Of a DNA stretch of 64,000 bases, positions 55,062 through 63,628 are shown in pieces. The notes below the pieces were generated by a model. That model saw only the letters and a program-made list of their open reading frames with translations. It was not told the origin of the DNA and made no database searches. Made by a program: the position numbers and the translations under genes. This DNA is from UBA7702 sp040776805 (GTDB lineage Bacteria > Bacillota > Dehalobacteriia > UBA7702). The stretch lies in assembly GCA_040776805.1 (NCBI GenBank), contig JAXGZS010000005.1, forward strand, positions 124,001 to 188,000, in the 5' to 3' direction. Numbering within the stretch: the stretch's first letter is position 1; each line of letters opens with the position of its first letter.

Positions 55062-55469
55062 TCACTGGCCATCACCCTCACCTGTCGCACCGTTGTAGCC
55101 GCCCTCTTTTTCAAAGGTTAGATCGACCCCCGCGCCCAACAGATCGGTGAGGATCAGCATACCGTTTTCAACGACACAGGTCATCTCAATGCCATCGGCA
55201 GTCAATTTCAGGGCGTCGCCGTCATAGGCCCATTTTCCGCCGGCTGATTCGCCCTCGACCGTCATGTCAAATTTGCCATTGCCCTTTAATTCTAAGGTTA
55301 CGCCTTTTTCAAAAATATCTGCCACATCCATGTTTATTCCCGCCATGGAAGCAGAAACGGCATGCCATACGCCAAGATTGGGGTCGTCTTTGTCTCCCCC
55401 CGTACTGTTACAGGCGCTAAGGGTAAACAGTAATACAAGGATCAATAACAGGGAACCAAATTTTTTCAT
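55062..55469 (-). CDS. Small lipoprotein with lipocalin-like/META-type beta domain
   Basis: The 135-residue protein has a lipoprotein signal peptide (MKKFGSLLLILVLLFTLSAC, Cys at 20). The beta-rich domain GVWHAVSAS, VTLELKGNGKFDMTVEG, GGKWAYDGDALKLTADG, TCVVENGMLIL follows the pattern of DUF4923/lipocalin-like 'GTW...L...G' surface lipoproteins common in gut Firmicutes. ATG at 55469 follows AAGGAGA. Function unknown. Confidence 0.8.
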   Translation of the reverse strand: MKKFGSLLLILVLLFTLSACNSTGGDKDDPNLGVWHAVSASMAGINMDVADIFEKGVTLELKGNGKFDMTVEGESAGGKWAYDGDALKLTADGIEMTCVVENGMLILTDLLGAGVDLTFEKEGGYNGATGEGDGQ

Positions 55470-55632
55470 AATTTTCTCCTTACTGCCAATCTTCGTTGGC
55501 TTCATTCTTTATGATTATGATATGGGTATAAAATAAGATCGGATTGCTGATTTTGTTGCGGTACGCACCAAAACAGCAAATGGCAATAGCGTTTCCAGGC
55601 CGGCAGTTTGCCGTTGTTCTCCTTTCCATTTA

Positions 55633-56025
55633 TCAAGGTATATCCGCTAAAAGTGACAAAAGCTTCGAGACCAGATAATCGGTGGTGGAATCATAAAACA
55701 CAAAGTCATCAATACAACCATCGCGTTTCGCGGCCACCACCTTCATGACGCTGGCCCGATCCTGTTCGGGACAACTCAGCAGCAGCTTACACCTGGGGGC
55801 TTGTTTTCGCAGCGCCACGCAAAGCGCCAAACAATGGGAGACATCATATTTGCCTGATTCGACGATCTCAATCAGAGCGATGTCGGCGTAATGGCAGCAA
55901 ATCGCAACGCCGGCCCGGTCAAAATCCGGTTCATGGATCAAGCGAAGGCCTTGATGACCCCAAAGCTTTGCCATTAAGCCCTGGGCGATCGGCCTTCTTC
56001 CCATTACCAGCACAACAGTCTGCAT
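55633..56025 (-). CDS. Receiver-like small protein, paralogue 1
   Basis: The 130-residue protein has the alternating alpha/beta layout of a response-regulator receiver (VVLVMGRRPIAQGL, IALIEIVESGK, RCKLLLSCPEQ, DDFVFYDSTTDYLVSKLLSLL). It lacks the acidic pair after strand 1, the phospho-acceptor Asp is Glu, and the late Lys is not in place. ATG at 56025 follows AAGGAGG. It is clearly related to the protein at 60746-61141, sharing the ending DDFVFYD-S/T-YL. The two flank the receptor-kinase-LuxR genes. A phosphorylation-independent partner or decoy in that system is inferred. Confidence 0.7.
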   Translation of the reverse strand: MQTVVLVMGRRPIAQGLMAKLWGHQGLRLIHEPDFDRAGVAICCHYADIALIEIVESGKYDVSHCLALCVALRKQAPRCKLLLSCPEQDRASVMKVVAAKRDGCIDDFVFYDSTTDYLVSKLLSLLADIP

Positions 56026-56132
56026 AAACGGCCTCCTTCCGGGCAATACGAATACGCTACTTCACAGTTTTATCTTAGCGGCTTCTGCTTCCCCTCGCCC
56101 TATCCGCGGCGGGTAGTTTTTTCCAAAAAAGC

Positions 56133-56180
56133 AAAAAAAGAGTATCCCTCAAGTCTTCCCCTGACTTTTTGGGACACCCT
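56133..56180 (-). terminator. Terminator of the receptor-kinase-regulator operon
   Basis: GGGTGTCCC pairs with GGGATACTC (two G-U pairs) outside an inner AAGTC/GACTT stem. Seven T residues follow on the minus strand, seven bases after the LuxR regulator stop. Confidence 0.85.
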
Positions 56181-56186
56181 GAAATC

Positions 56187-56804
56187 TCAGTACAATGGGT
56201 TAATCCAACCCTTGGATATCATATAGAAAGCAAGGTCAACGGCCTTTGAAAAACCCGTTTTGGCCAACATATTGGCTTTGTGGTATTTCACCGTGTTTTC
56301 GCTGATAAAGAGTTCCTTGGCGATTTCTCTGCTGGTCAGATGTTTGCACATCAGACGTAACACTTCCATTTCACGTTCGGTCAGCGGGGCTTCCCCCTTT
56401 GGCATGGGAATGGTCTTCACCTCAGGGAAATAAACCTCGCCCCGCATTACGCCGCGCATCACCTCGGTAAAATAATCAAGGCTCTTACTCTTAAAGACAA
56501 AGGCCTGGGCGCCGGCCTTTTTTGCCCTTGGCGCATAGGTGATTTCATCAAATCCAGACATGACGATGATCTTGAGATGAGGGTATTTCTCCCTCAAGGC
56601 CTCCGTCGCGACCAGCCCCGAAGCACCGTCCTCGGTACAGACATCCATCAACACCAAGTCGGGCCGCAGTCGGCGACAGTAGATATCAGCATAGGCGGCG
56701 GTCGACAGTTTTCCGACCACCGAAAAATCACCCATTTTCTCCAACGCAAGCTTAAGCGAATCACACATGGATTCGTGATCGTCAATAATCAGCACCTTAA
56801 ACAC
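56187..56804 (-). CDS. LuxR/NarL-type response regulator
   Basis: The 205-residue protein has an N-terminal receiver (VLIIDDHESM, phospho-acceptor LVLMDVCTEDG, Lys in FVFKSKS) and a C-terminal LuxR helix-turn-helix (LTEREMEVLRLMCKHLTSRE, ISENTVKYHKANMLAKTG). The start is GTG at 56804, eight bases after GGAGG and overlapping the kinase stop by eight bases, so translation is coupled. An upstream ATG at 56828 lies inside the kinase gene. It is the output of the three-gene system. Confidence 0.92.
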   Translation of the reverse strand: MFKVLIIDDHESMCDSLKLALEKMGDFSVVGKLSTAAYADIYCRRLRPDLVLMDVCTEDGASGLVATEALREKYPHLKIIVMSGFDEITYAPRAKKAGAQAFVFKSKSLDYFTEVMRGVMRGEVYFPEVKTIPMPKGEAPLTEREMEVLRLMCKHLTSREIAKELFISENTVKYHKANMLAKTGFSKAVDLAFYMISKGWINPLY

Positions 56805-58233
56805 CCATTTCACCTCCTGGTAAATCAACCTGCAGCAAAAAGCGCGGCTGAGAAGTCACGGAGAGCACGCCGCCATAAGGCTCTAACTTCCTTCTCATGC
56901 CCTGGAGGCCGCCGCCTTCCAAAATCGGTTGTGCCGGCGGATACCCATTGTCGGTGATTTTCAAATGATGATGACTCTCGGAAAAGTCGACCCGTATCAA
57001 AATCACTGTGGCAAACCCATGGCGCACCGCGTTCGTCACCCCTTCCCTGATGATGTCTACAAAAAGCCGCTCTTTTTCCCTGTTTTCCGGCAACTTCCCC
57101 ATAAGGACAATGTTCACTCCGATGGAGCCAAAAGCCTGGCGCAGGCCATCGAGTTCCTCCTGAGGGAGCGGTCTCCCTTGATCCAACTTCAAATCGTCGA
57201 GAAGTCCCCGAGAAAGGGAACGGAGCAGATCATAGTCTAATGTCTGCGCACTGCGCATGGTGCGCAGCAGCATACTTAGCCGTTGCCCTAACACATCATG
57301 AGCGCGCATTTTTGCCTTTTGCACCTCCCTCTCATGACCCAGTATGTGCAGCGTTTCCATGGCCTCGCTTAACTCGTCTCCCTTCTTTTTCAGCTGTTTT
57401 TGCCGCTGCCGCAATTCGACCGTCAGCAGCCAGTATTGGCTAATATCTGTTGCCGTAAGCTGTATATATTCTTTTTTCTTGATGCGCAATACGGTTCTCG
57501 TAAACATCCAGGCCGTTTCGTCGGGGAGCAAACAGACGATCTGCCCCTCAAACAATTCCCTATGGCAGTCCTCTTTTAATGCGCCGACAGCCAGCTGCTC
57601 ATAAAAACAATTGCCATTGCGCTGCACCTTGCCGGAGACCGTTTTCATCATCCTTTGCATCTGAACGTTGGAAAGCAAGATAAATCCATCCGGCTCGCCG
57701 AACAAAACCGCCGTATGCAGAGAGTCAATGGTCTCTCGAACAGAAAGCGCCGAGAGGCCGGTGCGGATCTCCTTGTAACGCAGGTGGGAGAGACGGATAC
57801 CCCGCGCCAGCCAAAAAAGCATCGCGGCCAAATAGAGATAAGCGAAGCTATGATTGAACATCGCTTCCATCACCGGGAGCGTTAGGCTTGCGGCGACGAC
57901 AATCAAGATGGGGCCCGGCTTTTCTGTCATCACCAAGAGGGTGGCCGCCGTCAGCACGATGGCGGCAAAACAGACGATGCGTAAAAAGCCGTATCCCGTC
58001 GGCGCGATCAAACCGTTGCCATACATATTCAAAAATTGCCCATGCAGCAGGGAACAGATCAATATCTGAAACAATACCCATAATTCCAGCAGATTTTCAA
58101 AAAACCAGCCCTGGCCGCGGGGATACCGGTGGAAGCTAAAAACCAGCGTCAGGCATTGAAATAACACGGAGAGGACAAGCAGAAGGGTAAGCAAAAGATG
58201 CGCTTGCTCCGGCCAGGTATAAAATTCAGCCAT
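56797..58233 (-). CDS. Membrane histidine kinase (NarX/DegS-like HisKA_3 class)
   Basis: The 478-residue protein has six or so N-terminal helices (about 12-165) and a PAS-like region (about 180-285, ALSVRETIDSLHTAVLFGEPDG). A coiled coil follows (about 285-320), then the phospho-acceptor motif AHDVLGQRLSMLLR and an HATPase with N box REGVTNAVRHG and G box TDNGYPPAQPILEGGGLQGM. ATG at 58233 lies inside the end of the upstream receptor gene (overlap of eight bases); upstream in-frame codons are inside that gene. It phosphorylates the LuxR regulator encoded next. Confidence 0.9.
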   Translation of the reverse strand: MAEFYTWPEQAHLLLTLLLVLSVLFQCLTLVFSFHRYPRGQGWFFENLLELWVLFQILICSLLHGQFLNMYGNGLIAPTGYGFLRIVCFAAIVLTAATLLVMTEKPGPILIVVAASLTLPVMEAMFNHSFAYLYLAAMLFWLARGIRLSHLRYKEIRTGLSALSVRETIDSLHTAVLFGEPDGFILLSNVQMQRMMKTVSGKVQRNGNCFYEQLAVGALKEDCHRELFEGQIVCLLPDETAWMFTRTVLRIKKKEYIQLTATDISQYWLLTVELRQRQKQLKKKGDELSEAMETLHILGHEREVQKAKMRAHDVLGQRLSMLLRTMRSAQTLDYDLLRSLSRGLLDDLKLDQGRPLPQEELDGLRQAFGSIGVNIVLMGKLPENREKERLFVDIIREGVTNAVRHGFATVILIRVDFSESHHHLKITDNGYPPAQPILEGGGLQGMRRKLEPYGGVLSVTSQPRFLLQVDLPGGEMGV

Positions 58234-60682
58234 CCTCCTCACCCCCTTCGGGAAAAAACAGGCTTATGCCGGCGGCCTCACCGAGGTCTTTGCAGAAAAA
58301 GACACCGCCGGCAGATACAATGGCCCGCTCCAGGCTGGTCTCCAGCGGGAAGGAGCGCGCGTCCTCAGAGGGGAGCAGGCGCATCACGATGCTTTCCTTT
58401 TCAACGCCCCAATGTGCCAGCATCGTGCGGCAGTCTATCCTTGTCCCCCAATCGCTGACAGCATAAAAAAGATCATAAAACAGGGTGGCATGACGCAAAG
58501 ACAGTGCTGTTTTTATTTCATTTGTGACGATGATGCCGAGCCCGGAATAAGAGGCAAGCTCCACCAATTCAGTCATATAGGCAGTCAGTTCCGCCGCGGA
58601 CAAAGTCCCTGTTTCCCGCTCCCGGAAAAAAAGGTTACAGCGCCCTTTTAGATAACAAAGCAGCAAAGCGATACGGGCGCTTGCTCTCGCTGGCTCCGCC
58701 TCCTGCTCCAAGGCTTCGATTAGCACTGATAAGCTCTCCACATGCCCAGCGATTTCTTCCTCTAATTGTTCCAGCAGCCGCGTTTTGGCGTTTTCTTGGC
58801 TCAGAAGCCGTCTGATTTTTGCCTCCTTAGCAAGCACAGCATTGGCCGCCGCAAGTTTGGCCACGGAGTCTGCAAGCTCCTCCTGAAGCCGGCGAAGGTT
58901 GCCAATGTCCTCCTGCCAAAGCCCATAACCTCCGGTGATCGCGGCGACAAAAAACAAGGTATCCTGATCCCGCTCTACCGGCAATGGGTGGGATGCTAAG
59001 GCGCTTTGCAGCAATTTCCCGTCAACGGGTTCCTCCGTCGCCGATGACAAAGCGGGTCTTCCCGCTCTGTCAACGATCTGCATTTGGAGGGGCGAATGGG
59101 CAAAGAGCCCGGCATATTTCGTGTTGACTGGCACCATGCCACTGCGCACGGAGGACTCTAAAAAAAGCATGGTAAACAAGCCGATCACCATGGTATAGTC
59201 GCTTTCCCAGGCCAAGGGCACCCTTGTGACATAGCCAAAGCCATAGATCAAGAGAAGGGCACAAAAGGCCAGCGGAAACAGAAAGCCCTTTTTGCGCGGG
59301 GCTCGCCTGCTTTTGACCAGCATCATAACGACCGCTGAAATGAGCGGCAGGATACAGGCGGCCAAAACAAAATAGAAGCCCACGCCATAGCCATATTCAC
59401 TTGGCCAATGGGGATTGTTCAAATCAAGCCGGAACACGAGGTTATGAAAATCATTCGTCAGGATAAGGGCAAAAAGCACTCCGCTGCCTGCCGCAAGGAA
59501 CCAGAACCATTTAGGGGGCGTCTTTGGCTCATCCGCCTTGTTAAGGAGCCAGGCAAGCCATAACAACATGAGGGGCAAAGCCAATTGAAACAGGTAATAA
59601 CCATACCACAGATAACGGGTTATGATGGTGGTCAAAATCATTTGATATTTTATAAGGCGCAGCGTGATCCAACCCAACAGCAGCATACCGATGAACAGCG
59701 CCGCCTGCTTTACGCTTTTTTGCATGGCGCGCCTTACCAGCGAAGCGGTCCAGATCACAACGAGAGCAGTATAAAGCAGGACGAATAATTGATGTTCCCG
59801 GCCATCCGCCGAAGTATAGAGGCGGACATGCTGTACGTCTCGGCGATAGATACGGGTTACCTCCTGACAAACGGTATTCAGGTGCGCAAAATTCGTCATT
59901 GTAGCGGCATTTTCGTAAGCCTGGGCAGCGGGATAAAGGGAAGCGTCGCAGCTCCCGTCGAGGAGTCGGAAGCCGGAGGACAACAACAAGGCTTCCACAT
60001 CACCGGCAAAAACCAGTTTTGTATTGGATAACAAGCCCTTTTTGTAAGTCAACGTACCTTCCTTTGGTACGATGATCTCAATGTTTCGTCCGTTTCGGCG
60101 AAGCGTCGCCGCTTGGTAATCATAACAGATCATAATGGGGGCGTCGAAGGGCTTTTGTGCCAGATGCTTTTCGGCTTTTAAGGCTTCCAGCAAATCGGCG
60201 GCCCTTTTCAGCGTGAAATCCTCACCCTCCAACCCGTAGGCCATGGCGGCCATCAACAGCTGCAGATCCGGTACACGATCGGCAAGGCCCACCGCCTCCT
60301 TGGCGGCGGGAAGGTCACTCCAGCCCTCAATCCCGGCGGCAGTCTTGTCGCGGTCAACCGCGATGACCACCGTAGCCAAATAATGGGGATACCAGTACCG
60401 GACAATGCCATCTCCCAAGGCAGAGGCGGCCTGGGCGTCGAAGGCCTCCACCTCCTTGCCACCATCAAGAGAAAAAAAGAGAAGCTGTTTGCCTTGATTT
60501 CTCACCACGGTATGAGAGGGCAATATTTTCGCTACGATTTCGGGATAGAAGGTATTTTCATCATCGCAAAGGACGGTTTTTTCATTGTCGCTCCGGGAAC
60601 AACCGCCCAGAGAGCTGAAAAGCAGACAAGACAAAGCAATGACCGCAGCGTTTCGCAGATAAAGACCGATTCCTTTTTTCAA
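58226..60682 (-). CDS. Binding-protein/7TM receptor with degenerate kinase-like C-terminus
   Basis: About 818 residues. TTG at 60682 follows AGGGGTGG by seven bases; the GTG seven codons earlier lies before that site. The order is a lipoprotein-like signal peptide with Cys in LGGCSRSD, then a periplasmic-binding-protein-like domain (about 30-290, YYPEIV-type start, DAPIMICYDYQAATL, IIVPKEGTLTYKKG). Seven to eight membrane helices (about 310-530) follow, of the 7TM-sensor kind. The final part is a soluble PAS-like region, a coiled coil (about 610-690) and a C-terminal region resembling the end of a LytS-like HATPase but without the N-box Asn or G-box Gly pairs. It is therefore a receptor rather than an active kinase. 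It overlaps the kinase start and should pass the ligand signal to it. Confidence 0.78.
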   Translation of the reverse strand: MKKGIGLYLRNAAVIALSCLLFSSLGGCSRSDNEKTVLCDDENTFYPEIVAKILPSHTVVRNQGKQLLFFSLDGGKEVEAFDAQAASALGDGIVRYWYPHYLATVVIAVDRDKTAAGIEGWSDLPAAKEAVGLADRVPDLQLLMAAMAYGLEGEDFTLKRAADLLEALKAEKHLAQKPFDAPIMICYDYQAATLRRNGRNIEIIVPKEGTLTYKKGLLSNTKLVFAGDVEALLLSSGFRLLDGSCDASLYPAAQAYENAATMTNFAHLNTVCQEVTRIYRRDVQHVRLYTSADGREHQLFVLLYTALVVIWTASLVRRAMQKSVKQAALFIGMLLLGWITLRLIKYQMILTTIITRYLWYGYYLFQLALPLMLLWLAWLLNKADEPKTPPKWFWFLAAGSGVLFALILTNDFHNLVFRLDLNNPHWPSEYGYGVGFYFVLAACILPLISAVVMMLVKSRRAPRKKGFLFPLAFCALLLIYGFGYVTRVPLAWESDYTMVIGLFTMLFLESSVRSGMVPVNTKYAGLFAHSPLQMQIVDRAGRPALSSATEEPVDGKLLQSALASHPLPVERDQDTLFFVAAITGGYGLWQEDIGNLRRLQEELADSVAKLAAANAVLAKEAKIRRLLSQENAKTRLLEQLEEEIAGHVESLSVLIEALEQEAEPARASARIALLLCYLKGRCNLFFRERETGTLSAAELTAYMTELVELASYSGLGIIVTNEIKTALSLRHATLFYDLFYAVSDWGTRIDCRTMLAHWGVEKESIVMRLLPSEDARSFPLETSLERAIVSAGGVFFCKDLGEAAGISLFFPEGGEEDG

Positions 60683-60745
60683 AGTAAATCCACCCCTTCC
60701 CACGCAAAAGCAAAGGCTTGCTTTTATTATACCATGGATTGCAAG

Positions 60746-61141
60746 TCAAAGAGCCGCCACTTTCGCAAAGAGGTACTCCAGAGAGGTATCGTAAAACACA
60801 AAATCATCGGCGGCGTTGCTTTTGACTGCATGGATCGCCATTTGGCGTCCTTTTTGATCGTCCTGGGACACAAGTAAGAGCAAGCGGCAGCCGACAACCG
60901 TTTTTCGCAAATTGTTACAAAAGGCCAAGACGGTTTTGGTTTCTTTTGAAGCCCCGTCAATGACGTCGACGACAGCGATATCAATGCCCAAAACTTCCGC
61001 ATCCAAGATCGCCTGATCGAAGTTGAGTAGCAAAAATGGTTCCAGCCTCAAGTTCGGATTATGCTTCATTGACGCCGCAAGACTTTGGGCAAGCACTTTG
61101 TTCGTTGTGATGAAACCGATTTTTCTCATACGCGAATCCAT
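60746..61141 (-). CDS. Receiver-like small protein, paralogue 2
   Basis: The 131-residue protein has the receiver-like alpha/beta pattern: RKIGFITTNKVLAQSLAASM, DIAVVDVIDGASKETK with an Asp at the acceptor place, RLLLLVSQDDQ and DDFVFYDTSLEYLFAKVAAL. The acidic pair after strand 1 and the conserved late Lys are missing, so phosphorylation is doubtful. ATG at 61141 follows GGGGAAGAG; a second ATG lies four codons in. It precedes the receptor gene by 63 bases and is homologous to 55633-56025 on the far side of the same operon. Confidence 0.72.
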   Translation of the reverse strand: MDSRMRKIGFITTNKVLAQSLAASMKHNPNLRLEPFLLLNFDQAILDAEVLGIDIAVVDVIDGASKETKTVLAFCNNLRKTVVGCRLLLLVSQDDQKGRQMAIHAVKSNAADDFVFYDTSLEYLFAKVAAL

Positions 61142-61383
61142 TTCTCTTCCCCATTCTGCCTTAACGCTCAAAAACCCATAAAACTTCCGTATCAATACCA
61201 TTGTACCGGACTTTAAAGCCCATTGCCCTACCCATCATGGGTAGTCTTAGACGACGCTGTCCCTGCTGCCCTTGTTCTGACTTTCTGCACCATCTTTTAC
61301 AATCTCTTCTTTCAGACTTTCGCTTTTACCCCAACCATTGACCTTGAGCCGTAAATCTTAAATTTTTCCTAGCCGAAGACAAA

Positions 61384-61411
61384 CTAAAAGAAGGCCTGCA
61401 TAAGCAGACCC
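61384..61411 (-). terminator. Terminator after the SLH gene
   Basis: GGTCTGC-TTAT-GCAGGCC is followed by TTCTTTTAG on the minus strand, about 90 bases past the stop of the SLH gene at 61500. Confidence 0.7.
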
Positions 61412-61499
61412 CCTTTATTTGCTGAATGTAACTTTTCAAAATCGCACCATTCTCAACGGCTGAAAATTTCCGACAACAGACTGAACCAGCTATATGGGC

Positions 61500-63251
61500 T
61501 TATTGACCGGCAATCCGAATCCAATCCCGATCCCCAAGATAAATACCTGAAAATACAGTGATGATTTTGGCCATTTGCCCCCTGGTGCAGGTCGCTTTGG
61601 GGCTTAGCGTCGTACTGCTGGTGCCGTTGACGATGCCCAGTTCATAGGCCCAGCGGAAGGCCGGGAGCGCATAGGACGCGATCTGATCCCGATCTTGATA
61701 GTTTGAAAGGGTGGCTCCGGTATCGGGATCATCGTGATAGAGGCAGCCGAAGCGGAAGAAGAAAGTGACCAGCTGCTCCCTGGTGACTTTTCCGTCGGGA
61801 GCAAAAGAAGTATCCGTCGCCCCTGTGGTAACACCGTTTTTATTGGCCCAGATAACGGCGTCATAATACCACTGCCCTTTCGCCACATCGCTGAACTTTC
61901 CGTTATAAGCGGCATAATCGCCTTCCGTCAGAAGAGGACTGCCGGCAAGGCGGTACAACACCGTCACCATCATGCCTCGGGTGACGCTGCCGCTGCTGTC
62001 AAAATACTTAGAGCCGCTGTAAACGCTGCCCATAATTTCATTTTCAATCACAAAATAATTGTACAGCGTCGCCCAGTCCCAATCCATACAGTCGATATAT
62101 TGATCTCCCTCGTATGCCGGGTAAAAGACGAAACCTCTCACGCGGTTGCCGCCATAAGCAAAGACATCTCGGCCTGCGTCATATTCAATGGCTTCGAGTT
62201 CCTCAGGCTCGTAAATATAAGTATCCGCGCTGATACGGGCGGCGGCAAGGTAAGAGTGATCCAGCGTCAGCAATATCGTTTCTTTGAATGGTTTACCGCC
62301 GCTTCCGGAAGCGCAAACATCCAGATATGCCCTATTAACGGTAAGGGCGGGGGTATCGATGCCGCAAGTATTTACATCAATGGATACCTTGGCAGATGCA
62401 TTGAGCGTAACGCTTTGAGAAGCGCTGATGCCAACGCAGCCCAGGGAAACGTTCATCGTTGCCCCGTCCGCAACGGTGACCTCGCCACCGTTGCCGCCGC
62501 TGCCCCGGGTGGACAGAATACCGTAAGAAGTGCCCTCGCTGGGATATTTATTGCAGGAGGCCCATAAAGTGCCGCTGTCGATTATGCTCAAACTGCCGCC
62601 GATCAGTCGCAAAGCGGCGGCGTTCACAGCGGCGGCTTCCCTGTCCACAGAACCGTAAACGGTGGCATGATCTTTGATCAGAACATTGCCGTTTACAACG
62701 GAAATGCCGGAGACCGGGTCACTTACCTTGCCTTTTATATCTGCGCTGACGTTGACGCTGCCGGAAAAAGTAACATCATGGCCGGAAGCGAAGATTCCCG
62801 CGCAAGTGCCCTTAAGTCGTAAGATTCCCGTGCCCGTCGCGGAAAATTCCAGATTGCCATCCTTCACATAAGCCCCCCATGAGGGCAGAGGGGCGCTGTA
62901 TTCTACGCCGATATAGCTCTCATCTTTTAAAACCACAGTGAGGTCGCCCTCGGCGTAAAGGCCGCAGGAACCGGTTTTGTCATTGATCTGAACGTTCGTA
63001 CTATTGCCGAATTGGGCACCGTTCAATGCCAAAGTACCGTCATGGAACCATGCCCTGTAGGAGGCAGGTTCCGTGGCGCTGAAACCGGAAACCTCGGCGA
63101 CAGTGTTCCTCGCCATATAAGCATTGTTGTTCAGCTGCACCCCATTGACCCAAACGCTGCTGGCAGTGGCGGCGCTGACGCCGTCGCTGACGGAAATCAG
63201 CATAAACAGGGCCAGACAACAGGCGGTTAATAATTGCATTGTCTTTTTCAT
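61500..63251 (-). CDS. SLH-domain surface protein with beta-helix-like N-terminal part
   Basis: The 583-residue protein has a signal peptide (about 1-27, cut near GVSAA). A repetitive beta-rich region of about 300 residues follows (LWVNGVQL, LTVVLKDESYIGV, NLEFSATGTGILRLKG, DVTFSGSVNVSADIKG, SLSIIDSGTLWAS, VTVADGATMNVSLG), as in carbohydrate-binding right-handed beta-helix 'DUF4073-like' repeats. Three SLH repeats occupy about 390-575 (KYFDSSGSVTRGMMVTVLYR, FSDVAKGQWYYDAVIWANKNG, WAYELGIVNGTSSTTLSPKA). It is secreted and wall-bound. ATG at 63251. Function of the beta region unknown. Confidence 0.85.
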   Translation of the reverse strand: MKKTMQLLTACCLALFMLISVSDGVSAATASSVWVNGVQLNNNAYMARNTVAEVSGFSATEPASYRAWFHDGTLALNGAQFGNSTNVQINDKTGSCGLYAEGDLTVVLKDESYIGVEYSAPLPSWGAYVKDGNLEFSATGTGILRLKGTCAGIFASGHDVTFSGSVNVSADIKGKVSDPVSGISVVNGNVLIKDHATVYGSVDREAAAVNAAALRLIGGSLSIIDSGTLWASCNKYPSEGTSYGILSTRGSGGNGGEVTVADGATMNVSLGCVGISASQSVTLNASAKVSIDVNTCGIDTPALTVNRAYLDVCASGSGGKPFKETILLTLDHSYLAAARISADTYIYEPEELEAIEYDAGRDVFAYGGNRVRGFVFYPAYEGDQYIDCMDWDWATLYNYFVIENEIMGSVYSGSKYFDSSGSVTRGMMVTVLYRLAGSPLLTEGDYAAYNGKFSDVAKGQWYYDAVIWANKNGVTTGATDTSFAPDGKVTREQLVTFFFRFGCLYHDDPDTGATLSNYQDRDQIASYALPAFRWAYELGIVNGTSSTTLSPKATCTRGQMAKIITVFSGIYLGDRDWIRIAGQ

Positions 63252-63628
63252 TTTTTCTCTTCTTTCCGTATTTTGTTATGATTTATCGAAATAACCTCAC
63301 ATATTATAACACCAACTATTCCCAAAATCTACATTTTATAAGGATTATACGAAAGCTTGATCTTCTGTTTCAACCAACCTATGGGATATTTACAAAGTAA
63401 TCTGTGAAAAACACAATAATTTACTTTCGCCATCACCTATCATAGAGATGAAGCAAGAGGGGGTCTGATAAATCCCAAAGGATTGCAGACTACCTCCCAG
63501 ACTATAGAAAAACCAGTCCCTCCTTCTAACCTTCCAACTCACTCCGCGCCCGGAAAACAAACGCAGCCATCCTTTGGGGTTTTACCGCGCCAAGGGATTT
63601 CATGACGTTTTCAGTTAGGAGGAATGCT
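63252..63628. other. Divergent intergenic region before amt
   Basis: This stretch of 377 bases must contain the promoters of the SLH gene and of the ammonium transporter gene. The SLH side is AT-rich. I see no conserved riboswitch or operator. Confidence 0.5.
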
